64,000 nucleotides of DNA, from positions 1-64,000 of the forward strand of contig JAXLTI010000007.1 of NCBI GenBank assembly GCA_046330135.1, read 5' to 3'. Below the pieces are notes generated by a model. The model ran no database searches and was not told the origin of the DNA. It saw only the letters and a program-made list of their open reading frames with translations. Source of the DNA: CAYYFX01 sp046330135. GTDB taxonomy: Bacteria > ARS69. This document shows, one piece after another, positions 24,427-31,628 of this stretch; the first letter of the stretch is position 1; every line of letters starts with the position of its first letter. A program made the translations under genes and the position numbers.

Positions 24427-26427
24427 ATGGCACCCATCCAACCTTGGCGCTCCAAGAACCAGAGCATCGACGGGCGGACCCCGGGCGGGATCCCGGGCGG
24501 CGCCGCGGGCGACGTCATCGCCCCGACGCCTCCGCCCGTCGACTACGACTTCTCGCCCTTCCCGTTCCACGCCGCGCCCGACGGCTCGCCGATGGTCGAC
24601 TGGGCCCTGGCCTACGCCGCGGCCGGCGGCAAGGTCCTGCCCCTGCGTCCGCGGGGAAAGGAGCCGCTGACCGAGCACGGCTTCCACGACGCCAGCAACG
24701 ACCCGGCGCAGATCAGGACGTGGTGGGCCGCGACGCCCGACGCGAACATCGGGCTCCGCGTGCCAGAGGGCATGCTCGTCATCGACGTCGACCCCCGCAA
24801 CGGCGACGACCACGTGCTCGCGAAGCTCGAGGCGGAGCATGGCCCGCTGCCCGCTACCCTCCGCGCGCGCACCGGCTCCGGCGGCGATCACGTCTGGCTC
24901 GCCGGGCAGTCCTCGGGCAGTAGCCTCGCCGGCGTCCTGGTCAAGCACCACGCCAACGGGTACGTCGTCGTCCCTCCCTCGGTCCACCCAGACGGGCCGA
25001 CCTACGGCTGGCCCGAGGTGGTCGCCGTCGCGCAGGTCCCGGCGTGGGTGCTGGAGGCGATCGCCTCGACGCCGGCGTCCTCCGCCGACACGCCGCTCTC
25101 CACGGTCGCCGTCGACCGCGCGACGATGCTGACCGATCTGCCCGAGGACCTGCGGGAGCACGCCCGGACGGGCGCGCACCCGGACCCGACGAAGTGCCGC
25201 GGGGCGGACGGTGAGGTCCTCGACACGCGCTCGCTCCACGCCTTCGTCCTCAAGGCGATCGGCCGCGTCCCCGACTCGCAGATCCTCGGCATCATCCTGA
25301 ACCCCGCCTTCGGCATCTCGGGCGCGGTCCTGCGCGTGGGCAAGGCGAACCCCGAGCGCGAGGCCCGGCGCCAGCTCAAGCGCGCCTACGACTCGCCCTA
25401 CGCGCCGAAGCAGAAGCCGGCGCGCGAGCTGTGCTGGGACGCGCCGACGTGCGCGCAGCTCTACGAGAAGAAGCTGGAGGCGCCCGTCCCGCTCGTCGGG
25501 GGCGTGATGAAGGTAGGTTCGCTCGGCATCCTCGTCGGCCCGGGCGGCGTCGGCAAGTCCTTCGCCGCGCTCGACCTCGCGCTCTCGCTCGCCGCGGGCG
25601 AGCCGTGGCTGGGCAAGGTCCCGACGACGGGCGAGCCGAAGAAGGTCGCGCTCCTCTTCCTCGAGCTGGACGAGTGGGCGGCCCGCGAGCGCGTGCGCGC
25701 GATCATGAGGCGCCGCAGCCTCTCGCCCGAGGTGCTGGGGAGGGTCAAGATCCTCGCGAACGACCGCCTCGGCTCCGGCACCATCGACCTGCTCGCCGCG
25801 GAGGACGCGTCGGGCCTGCGCCGCCTGGCCGACGGCTGCGACCTCCTGGTCGTCGACGCCGTCTCCCGGATCCACTCCCTGAACGAGAACGACAACTCGG
25901 AGATGGGTCGGCTCCTCGCCGTCTGCCACGCGATATGCGTGGAGATGAGGGTGGCCGTCCTCCTCGTCCACCACATGCGCAAGATCCCCGCGGTGGGCGG
26001 CGAGGTGACCGCGGACTCGGCGCGCGGGGCGTCGCGGTTCACCACCGACCCGCAGGTGGTCGTCCTGATGTACAGGCGCGGCGGCGCGGTGCGCCTCGAG
26101 TTCCGGAAGACGAACCTGGGGCGGATGCCGGAGCCCGTCCTCGTCGCGATGGCGGACGACGGCGCGCCCTACGCGTTCGACGCCCCCGCGGGCGGTCCGG
26201 TGGAGCGCCGCTTCTTCGCCGGGACGACCGTCCAGGGCAGCCCCGGCATCACCGGGACGGCCCTCGTCGCGGCGATCATGGATCGCTTCGACGTCAAGAT
26301 CCGCGCGGCGCAGCAGACCGTGACGGACCTCGTGGAGGAGAAGCTGCTCGTCGCCTCCGGCCTCCCCGGGCAGACGCCCCGGTACACCCTCGCCGACGGC
26401 GCCACGTTCGACGCGGAGGCGTTCTGA
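24427..26427 (+). CDS. Bifunctional primase/polymerase fused to RecA-like helicase
   Basis: A 666-residue replication protein. Residues about 55-215 are a Prim-Pol domain, with metal-binding Asp120 and Asp122 in LVIDVDPRNG, the SGGDHVWL His155 motif and GYVVVPPSVHPDG. Residues about 345-590 are a RepA/AAA_25 RecA-like ATPase, with Walker A GPGGVGKS at 371-378, Walker B CDLLVVDAVSR, and LLVHHMRK as motif H3. A short winged-helix-like tail ends the protein. This combination starts and primes replication of phages, satellites and plasmids. It lies just after the candidate origin region. Its TGA overlaps the next ATG. Confidence 0.85.
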   Translation: MAPIQPWRSKNQSIDGRTPGGIPGGAAGDVIAPTPPPVDYDFSPFPFHAAPDGSPMVDWALAYAAAGGKVLPLRPRGKEPLTEHGFHDASNDPAQIRTWWAATPDANIGLRVPEGMLVIDVDPRNGDDHVLAKLEAEHGPLPATLRARTGSGGDHVWLAGQSSGSSLAGVLVKHHANGYVVVPPSVHPDGPTYGWPEVVAVAQVPAWVLEAIASTPASSADTPLSTVAVDRATMLTDLPEDLREHARTGAHPDPTKCRGADGEVLDTRSLHAFVLKAIGRVPDSQILGIILNPAFGISGAVLRVGKANPEREARRQLKRAYDSPYAPKQKPARELCWDAPTCAQLYEKKLEAPVPLVGGVMKVGSLGILVGPGGVGKSFAALDLALSLAAGEPWLGKVPTTGEPKKVALLFLELDEWAARERVRAIMRRRSLSPEVLGRVKILANDRLGSGTIDLLAAEDASGLRRLADGCDLLVVDAVSRIHSLNENDNSEMGRLLAVCHAICVEMRVAVLLVHHMRKIPAVGGEVTADSARGASRFTTDPQVVVLMYRRGGAVRLEFRKTNLGRMPEPVLVAMADDGAPYAFDAPAGGPVERRFFAGTTVQGSPGITGTALVAAIMDRFDVKIRAAQQTVTDLVEEKLLVASGLPGQTPRYTLADGATFDAEAF

Positions 26428-26705
26428 TGACGACCTCCACCCAGGCCGCGCTCGCGGCCCTGCGCGCGGCCGCCGTCGACGTCCTGCTCGCCGCGTGGCG
26501 CTCCCGGTTCGGAGCCGCGCCCGTCGCCGTCATGCACGCCCACAGGGAGCTGGCCGCGGAGTTCGCCGCGCTCGGGGTCGCCCGCCCCGACGCGGCGGGC
26601 CCCCTGCTCAAGCAGCTGGCCGCCGAGGGGCGGCTGGTGAGGAACCCCGTCCACCGCACGTACGCGATCGCGGCGCCCGGCGCCGCAGAGGAGGAGACAC
26701 CATGA
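26427..26705 (+). CDS. Small winged-helix-like protein
   Basis: A 92-residue protein starting MTTSTQAALAALRAAAVDVL. It has three helices and a probable wing (LLKQLAAEGRLVRNPVHRTYAI), like small winged-helix DNA-binding proteins. The start overlaps the previous stop (TGATG), so translation is coupled to the replication protein. Function not known. Confidence 0.55.
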   Translation: MTTSTQAALAALRAAAVDVLLAAWRSRFGAAPVAVMHAHRELAAEFAALGVARPDAAGPLLKQLAAEGRLVRNPVHRTYAIAAPGAAEEETP

Positions 26706-26923
26706 CGACCGACCAGGCCGACCCGCGCTCGCTCGCCCGCCGCGCGAAGGCCTGCGGCGTCCGGGTCGGCCGCGACGGCGACGGCTGGCGCCTCGTCCGC
26801 GACGGTCGCCGCTCCCGCCCCATGAGCGAGGCCGAGGTCGAGGGCGTCCTCGCGGTCCTCGAGGAGGAGGCCGCGAGCGGCCGGCGCATCTGCGAGCAGG
26901 TCGACCGGCGGAGGCGTCCGTGA
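26702..26923 (+). CDS. Small basic protein, unknown
   Basis: A 73-residue protein beginning MTTDQADPRSLARRAKACG, rich in Arg and Glu, with a beta-hairpin-like GDGWRLVRDGRRS. It overlaps both neighbours by four bases (ATGA, GTGA). GAGGAGGAG precedes the ATG. No family recognised. Confidence 0.5.
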   Translation: MTTDQADPRSLARRAKACGVRVGRDGDGWRLVRDGRRSRPMSEAEVEGVLAVLEEEAASGRRICEQVDRRRRP

Positions 26924-27120
26924 GCGAGCGCCCGCCGGAGATCCCGCTGGGGAGCGGCGTCCTCATCCCCTGGGAGGCGGCCTACGGCTGGGCCGCCCGC
27001 GCGGCCATGCGCGCGCTCCTCGAGATCGCGGGGCTCGACCCCGCGGACGAGGACCTTGACGAGCAGGTCCTGGACCTGGTCGAGGACGCCGAGGCGTGGC
27101 CGCCCGAGGTCGACGAGTGA
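26920..27120 (+). CDS. Small acidic protein, unknown
   Basis: A 66-residue protein from GTG 26920 (GTGA overlap). It is strongly acidic at the end (GLDPADEDLDEQVLDLVEDA). The mixture of hydrophobic helix and acidic tail could mean a protein-binding or DNA-mimic role, but this is speculation. Confidence 0.5.
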   Translation: MSERPPEIPLGSGVLIPWEAAYGWAARAAMRALLEIAGLDPADEDLDEQVLDLVEDAEAWPPEVDE

Positions 27121-27341
27121 GCAGCGCCGGCGCATCCCGCTGGCCGCGCGCCCACCCGGAGGGCGGCGCCGCCGACCTGGTCGCGCTCGAGGACCTGGCG
27201 TCCGCCGCCGGCGCCGACCTGCTGTTCGGCGCCACCGGCGTGCTCTGGCTCGGCCCCCGCCATCCCGGCGGCCCGTCCGTCGCCTGCGGCTTCTACGAGA
27301 TCGCGGACGCCCTCGAGTGGGCCCGGGGGACGGCGCGGTGA
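27117..27341 (+). CDS. Small protein, unknown
   Basis: A 74-residue protein from GTG 27117, overlapping the previous stop by four bases. It has ADLVALEDLASAAGADLLFG followed by VLWLGPRHPGG. No family recognised. Its place in the overlapping gene ladder and its coding-like composition support it. Confidence 0.45.
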   Translation: MSSAGASRWPRAHPEGGAADLVALEDLASAAGADLLFGATGVLWLGPRHPGGPSVACGFYEIADALEWARGTAR

Positions 27342-27667
27342 ACCCCGCGAAGCTCGCCGTGGCCCGGGCGGAGCAGCTGAACTACACGGTGCGATTCGTG
27401 GGCGGGGAGGTCGGCTGGGTCCTGCTGCGCCCCGACGGCGCCTACCACGGCACGTACGCGACGGCGACCGCGCTGCTCGAGGCCGCCCTCCCGCTGCAGG
27501 AGCCCGAGGACCTGCGCGACGAGGCGAAGCTGGTCTCGCCCGCGACTGGCGCCGTCCTCGCCTCGTTCGCCGCGGGCGCGCCGCTGCGTCGCCCGTCGCC
27601 GCTCCAACGCGCGAGGTCCGCCGTCGTGACGCTCGTTCGTGCGCTGCTGCGGCGGTCGGCCGAATAG
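27338..27667 (+). CDS. Small protein, unknown
   Basis: A 109-residue protein from GTG 27338 (GTGA overlap), beginning NPAKLAVARAEQLNYTVRF after the start residue. The first 50 residues suggest a compact alpha/beta fold (VGWVLLRPDGAYHGTYATA). The basic tail ends ALLRRSAE. Last member of the overlapping run that starts with the replication gene. A 52-base gap follows. Confidence 0.5.
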   Translation: MNPAKLAVARAEQLNYTVRFVGGEVGWVLLRPDGAYHGTYATATALLEAALPLQEPEDLRDEAKLVSPATGAVLASFAAGAPLRRPSPLQRARSAVVTLVRALLRRSAE

Positions 27668-27719
27668 GGGACATCGCGCCCCGCAGAATGGTCCCTAGAC
27701 GAAGGAGAGGAGGTCCCCC

Positions 27720-27920
27720 ATGACGGTGGTCGTGCAGAACGGGGCGGTCGTGGTCCTGCACCCGGAGGACGAGGTGACCCAGGGCGAGGCCTGCCGCCTG
27801 CTGGGCATCACCCGCCGCCACATGCGCCGCCTCCCGATCCCGCACCGTCGGGAAGGCCGCCGCGTGCTCTACAGCGAGAGCGCCCTGCGCCGGTGGCGCC
27901 GGTGGAGGGACGCGCGATGA
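27720..27920 (+). CDS. HTH protein, excisionase-like
   Basis: A 66-residue protein with an AlpA/Xis-type HTH in EVTQGEACRLLGITRRHMRR at about 18-37 and a wing EGRRVLYSESALRRW. It has the best ribosome site of the element (GGAGAGGAGG before ATG). It is the second HTH gene of the element and heads the TerS-like gene block, so it may regulate that block. Confidence 0.7.
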   Translation: MTVVVQNGAVVVLHPEDEVTQGEACRLLGITRRHMRRLPIPHRREGRRVLYSESALRRWRRWRDAR

Positions 27921-28096
27921 GCCCGAACGCGCGCCTGCGGGCGAAGGCCATCCTGGCCGAGCGAGAGAGGTGGTGGCGCGAGAGGACCTGGTGCGGCTGC
28001 CACCGCGACCCGGCCAAGGAGAGGCGCCTGCGGGACCAGGCCGCGCCGTTCGTCGAGGACGCGATCGCCGCGTCCCGGAGGAAGCCCCGTGGCTGA
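27917..28096 (+). CDS. Small basic protein with CxCH motif
   Basis: A 59-residue protein overlapping the HTH gene by four bases (ATGA). It has WWRERTWCGCHRDPAKERR and many Arg residues. Cys and His could bind a metal. No family recognised. It overlaps the TerS-like gene by eight bases. Confidence 0.5.
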   Translation: MSPNARLRAKAILAERERWWRERTWCGCHRDPAKERRLRDQAAPFVEDAIAASRRKPRG

Positions 28097-28634
28097 GCGC
28101 CTGCCGACGAAGTTCGACGAGGCAGCCCGCGAGCGATATCTCGCCGCCCTGGCCGCATGCGGCGTCTTCATGAGGGCCGCCAGCGTGGTGGGAATCAGCG
28201 AGAGGAACGCCCGCCTCGTCCGCAAGGCGGACAAGTCGTTCGCGGAGGCGTGCGACGACGCGCGCGCGTTCTACGCGGCGAACGTGGTCGACAAGCACAT
28301 CGAGGACGTCGTGCTGCACGGGCGGGAGACGGACGTGCTGTACCAGGGCAAGAAGGTCGGGACCAGGATCGAGTGGTCCGACAGGCTGACCGAGCTGTGG
28401 GCGAAGCGGCACGAGCCGGCGTACCGAGACCACGTCGGGGAGGTCACCGTGAACAACACGTTCGCCCCGATGGTCGTACCGGCCCAGGCGGTGCCCCAGC
28501 CCGGCGAGAGCCCGAGCCAGGCGTGGCGCCGCGAGTCGAACGCCCGCGTCGCCCGCCGCGTGGACGCGCCGGCGAGGGTCGTCGAGACGAACAACCCCGA
28601 CAGCCCGGTGCGCCGGGCGGAGGAGGAACGATGA
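28089..28634 (+). CDS. TerS-like small terminase subunit
   Basis: A 181-residue protein that resembles phage small terminase subunits. It has an N-terminal HTH (ALAACGVFMRAASVVGISER at about 20-39) followed by the pattern FAEACDDARAFYAANVVDKH, then DVLYQGKKVGTRIEWSDRL, then LWAKRHEPAYRDHVGEVTV. Small terminases bind the packaging site and bring DNA to the large terminase. No large terminase is present, as in PICIs, which redirect helper packaging. Start GTG 28089. The basic tail (about 140-181) is likely disordered. Family assignment rests on pattern only. Confidence 0.6.
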   Translation: MAERLPTKFDEAARERYLAALAACGVFMRAASVVGISERNARLVRKADKSFAEACDDARAFYAANVVDKHIEDVVLHGRETDVLYQGKKVGTRIEWSDRLTELWAKRHEPAYRDHVGEVTVNNTFAPMVVPAQAVPQPGESPSQAWRRESNARVARRVDAPARVVETNNPDSPVRRAEEER

Positions 28635-28816
28635 TCAGAGCAGGTGAGCGCGGCCTCGGGCATCTGCCCGCGCCGGCCTCGCGCTCCGAGCAGAAGAGGC
28701 TGGCGGCGATCGCCGAAGCCCAGGCTCGCGCACGAGAAGAGGAGCGGCACCGCAGGGCCGTGGCCGCCATCGACGACCTCTTCGGCCCCGCCGACCGAGT
28801 TCGCGAGAAGGACTAG
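28631..28816 (+). CDS. Small helical protein, unknown
   Basis: A 61-residue protein after GGAGGAACG, with ATGA overlap with the TerS-like gene. It contains a long charged helix (SEQKRLAAIAEAQARAREEE) and ends FGPADRVREKD. No family recognised. Confidence 0.5.
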   Translation: MIRAGERGLGHLPAPASRSEQKRLAAIAEAQARAREEERHRRAVAAIDDLFGPADRVREKD

Positions 28817-28871
28817 CGTCCGGCCGGATGGCCGAGCGCTCGAGAGAGCCACACCAGGAGGCACGAAGACC

Positions 28872-29090
28872 ATGTCGGACCTGAGTAGGTACAACGCCGT
28901 CAAGGCGAAGGTGGATCAGCAGGACGCCCTGACGCGCGCCCGGAGCGCGCGCAACTTGCGCGAGCCCCACGAGGACGAGGCTCGCCGTGACGCCGCGACG
29001 GCCGCAGAGCGCGCGGCTCGCGAGGCCGAGAAGGCGGCGGCGCTCGCCCGCCTCGGCGCGCTCGATAAGAACCCGGACCGCAAGGTCTAG
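28872..29090 (+). CDS. Small charged coiled-coil protein, unknown
   Basis: A 72-residue protein beginning MSDLSRYNAVKAKVDQQDAL, almost entirely predicted helix with many Arg, Ala and Glu. AGGAGG lies upstream of the ATG. No family recognised. Confidence 0.5.
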   Translation: MSDLSRYNAVKAKVDQQDALTRARSARNLREPHEDEARRDAATAAERAAREAEKAAALARLGALDKNPDRKV

Positions 29091-29104
29091 GGCGGGAGGC
29101 GACC

Positions 29105-29404
29105 GTGGAAGCGCACGAGCACGAGGCGAAGTACCAGGCCCGCCTGGCGGAGCGCCAGGCCGACAACGTCGCCCACAAGGCGGCCCACGCGGAGGCGAAC
29201 GCCGCCTGGGACCACGAGGTGAACGTCGCCCGCCCCGCGCGGGATGCGGCGAAGGCCGCGAGGACGGCGAGGCCTCCCTCCCCCCGGGAGGCGGCGGTGG
29301 CGGAGCGGCGCGCCGAGATGGAGAGGCGGCGGGTCGCGCGCGCCGAGCGCGCCGCGGCGGTGCGCGCCCGCCTCGCCGCGCTCGAGAACAAGGAGGGGGC
29401 ATGA
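29105..29404 (+). CDS. Coiled-coil protein, unknown
   Basis: A 99-residue protein from GTG 29105 after GGCGGGAGGCGACC. It is Ala/Arg/Glu-rich, helical over its whole length (EHEAKYQARLAERQADNVAH; AERAAAVRARLAALE). Resembles small phage scaffold-like or capsid-size proteins only in composition, which is not enough to assign a role. Confidence 0.5.
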   Translation: MEAHEHEAKYQARLAERQADNVAHKAAHAEANAAWDHEVNVARPARDAAKAARTARPPSPREAAVAERRAEMERRRVARAERAAAVRARLAALENKEGA

Positions 29405-29724
29405 GCGCCGCGAGCGACCGGCTCAAGGCCATGAGCGAGGCCGTGGCGGCCCGGCGCGGAGAGCAGCCGGCTCCTCCGGCTCCGCCGAAGTTCGACCCGT
29501 CGACGGCGTCGTCCCTCGACCGTCTCCGCGAGGGTGTCCGGCTCCGGGCGCTCAGCCCGGAGGAGCGCGAGGCCGAGGCCAGCCGCGCGGTCGAGGACGC
29601 GCAGCTGGCGCAGAGCGAGGTCCAGCTCCAGGCGGCGCTCGACGCGGTCAAGCTCGAGCGGCAGCGCCGCATCGGCGCCGCCCAGGCCGCCGAGGCGCAG
29701 CGCCGGATGGCGGGCGGTGCCTGA
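29401..29724 (+). CDS. Coiled-coil protein, unknown
   Basis: A 107-residue protein overlapping the previous stop (ATGA). It starts MSAASDRLKAMSEAVAARRG, has a Pro-rich hinge (PAPPAPPKFDP) and a long C-terminal helix (AQLAQSEVQLQAALDAVKLE). Last rightward gene of the conserved-looking part of the element. Confidence 0.5.
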   Translation: MSAASDRLKAMSEAVAARRGEQPAPPAPPKFDPSTASSLDRLREGVRLRALSPEEREAEASRAVEDAQLAQSEVQLQAALDAVKLERQRRIGAAQAAEAQRRMAGGA

Positions 29725-30027
29725 CGCGTGGATGTGCGCGGCGGGCACGTGCCGCCGGCGCACGCAGAACGGGGCGGGTGACCCGCCTCGAGGCGGGGCC
29801 GAGTTGACGGGCGGCCACCGCCGAGCGCGACGTCCCACGTTGCGCGCACCACGGGCTCGCAGGCGCGCCTTGCCGGAAGCCGGGCGCGCCTCCCCGACCG
29901 AGACGAGAGGCCCCGCAGGGGCGGCGCAGTAGAGCGCGGCGTCCACCAATGAGAGCGACGGCCGTCTGGGTTCGCCCGGCGGCCGCTCGGGTCCCTCGGC
30001 GACGTCCTGAGGCTGACTGCGTCGCAG
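29725..30027. other. Gap between element core and cargo, no gene seen
   Basis: This 303-base gap holds a perfect 16-bp palindrome CCCGCCTCGAGGCGGG (29782-29797), which could end the rightward transcripts, and abuts a hairpin CTGACTGCG-T-CGCAGTCAG (30013-30031) that covers the methyltransferase stop. Neither has a T-tract. Confidence 0.4.
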
Positions 30028-30684
30028 TCAGGAGAGGCAGTTCGCCACCAGGATCCAGTCGCGCCCCATGTCGACGAGGTGAACGCGCTCTTGCTCGAAG
30101 CCGGCGCGCCGCAGCAGGTCCTCCACTTGCCCTCGCGAATAAAAGCGCACGTAGCTGCGTGAAAGCAGGAAGCGGACGCGGCGCATCGGCACGCGCCACT
30201 CCCAGCGCTTCGGCAAGGACGCGAACAGACGGCCGGAGCAAAGCGACTTCAGCTTCTCGAGGTGGGGCGCGGGATCGCGCAGATAATCGAAGTACCCCAT
30301 CGCGAGGACCGCTTCGAAGCGCTCGTTGCTCCGCCAGCCCAGGAAGTCGCCGACGACCAGGTCGAAGCGCGTCTCGAGGCCGCGGCGCCGGATCTCGGAG
30401 CGGGCCAACTCGATCATGGTGCCGGAGACGTCGATGCCGACGACCTTAGCCGCGCCGAGCGACGCGAGCGCGAGCCCGTATCGGCACGTGCCGCAACCGA
30501 CGTCGAGAACCTGCCAGCGGCCCGGGAGAGGTGCGAGCGCGCGCACGAGCTCGAATCGCCGCACGACTACGCTGCGAAAGGAGTCCACGAATCGGTCGAG
30601 CCAGGACTTCCGTCGCTCGTAGATCGCGTCGAAGCGCGGAGCGTCCCGGTCGAAGTGCTTACGTACCTGATCCAGGGAGCTCAT
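30028..30684 (-). CDS. Class I SAM-dependent methyltransferase
   Basis: A 218-residue methyltransferase with motif I WQVLDVGCGTCRYGLALAS at about 57-75, acidic motif GIDVSGTMIELARSE, and motif IV region FEAVLAMGYFDYL. The fold is Methyltransf_11/25-like. The substrate is unknown. It overlaps the polysaccharide deacetylase gene by 26 bases and is probably translated with it, which suggests a glycan or lipid-linked sugar target. The sequence is less GC-extreme than the chromosomal genes, consistent with transferred cargo. Confidence 0.75.
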   Translation of the reverse strand: MSSLDQVRKHFDRDAPRFDAIYERRKSWLDRFVDSFRSVVVRRFELVRALAPLPGRWQVLDVGCGTCRYGLALASLGAAKVVGIDVSGTMIELARSEIRRRGLETRFDLVVGDFLGWRSNERFEAVLAMGYFDYLRDPAPHLEKLKSLCSGRLFASLPKRWEWRVPMRRVRFLLSRSYVRFYSRGQVEDLLRRAGFEQERVHLVDMGRDWILVANCLS

Positions 30685-31495
30685 GCTCGAGGACCTCTCC
30701 GAGAGGGGCGAAGCGGAAATCCGCGAGGAGCCGCCTCAGGCGCGGCTCGGTGGCCGCCAGGTTGAAGTAGTGCGTCAGGCGCGGGCGCGCCGCGAACGGA
30801 ACCCGCGGATGATCCGGGTCCAGCTCCCACGGATGGAGGTAGAAAACGGCGGGACCCCGGGAGCGCTCGTGAGCCCGCAGATTCGCACGACTCAAAGCGT
30901 ACGGGTAGATCCGGAAGTAGGCTCCGCCCGTGACGGCGATCGTCCGCCCGAGGATTCGGCGGACGCTCATGGGCAGCTCGAGAATGGGTCCGGAAGGCGT
31001 GGCCACCAGCTGAGGCCGTGGCGGGTAGCCCGGGATGCCGTAGCGCCAGTTCCGAATGGGGAAGATGCTCGAGTCGTACCGGAACTGGAGCGCGGCCAGC
31101 TCCTCGAGCGCCCATAGCGACTTGTTGGTGATTGAGAAGTACGCGGCGCGGTACGCGCGGATCGCCAGCCCAAGTCGATCGCTCAGTGTGCGTTGTGCGC
31201 GCCGTGTCTCTTCGCGGAAGCGATCGCGGCCCATTTCGTAGAGAAGATCGTGCGACCAGCCATGGCAGCCGATCTCGTGGCCGGCCTGCGCCACTCGTCT
31301 CACTAGGGAGGGATGTCGCTCAGCAATCGGACCGAGGAAGAAGAACGTACCGCGAGTGTGGTGTTCCGCCAGCAAGTCCAGTAGCCGCCCAAGGCCATGT
31401 TCCAGGCGCGGGACGGCGGCCGCTTTCACATCAGGACCGACGGGAATCCCGTCGAACCAATCCTCGACATCAACCGTAAACGCGTGAACTACCAC
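30659..31495 (-). CDS. Polysaccharide deacetylase, XrtA/PEP-CTERM-associated type
   Basis: A 278-residue NodB-fold deacetylase that removes N-acetyl groups from a polysaccharide. It starts with the subfamily hallmark HAFTVDVEDWFDG (metal Asp in the DVED stretch). It then shows TRGTFFFLGPIAERHPSLVR, the His pair in GHEIGCHGWSHD, the YRAAYFSI motif and a C-terminal DUF3473 segment (FYLHPWELDPDHPR). No signal peptide. The start is GTG with GGAGG very close. In chromosomes this subfamily sits in exopolysaccharide clusters. Here it is cargo of the integrated element, next to a methyltransferase. Confidence 0.8.
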   Translation of the reverse strand: MVVHAFTVDVEDWFDGIPVGPDVKAAAVPRLEHGLGRLLDLLAEHHTRGTFFFLGPIAERHPSLVRRVAQAGHEIGCHGWSHDLLYEMGRDRFREETRRAQRTLSDRLGLAIRAYRAAYFSITNKSLWALEELAALQFRYDSSIFPIRNWRYGIPGYPPRPQLVATPSGPILELPMSVRRILGRTIAVTGGAYFRIYPYALSRANLRAHERSRGPAVFYLHPWELDPDHPRVPFAARPRLTHYFNLAATEPRLRRLLADFRFAPLGEVLEHELPGSGT

Positions 31496-31628
31496 TTCCT
31501 CCCCCAGACCTAGCCCTTGTCCCTCGCGGCCGTTGAGGCGTACGATACCACCCCGTGGGCAGCCCTGGAAGGCCAGGATCCTGATAGGCCGCTGCCGCGT
31601 CTATGGCGGTGATCTGCGGAGGTGAGTG

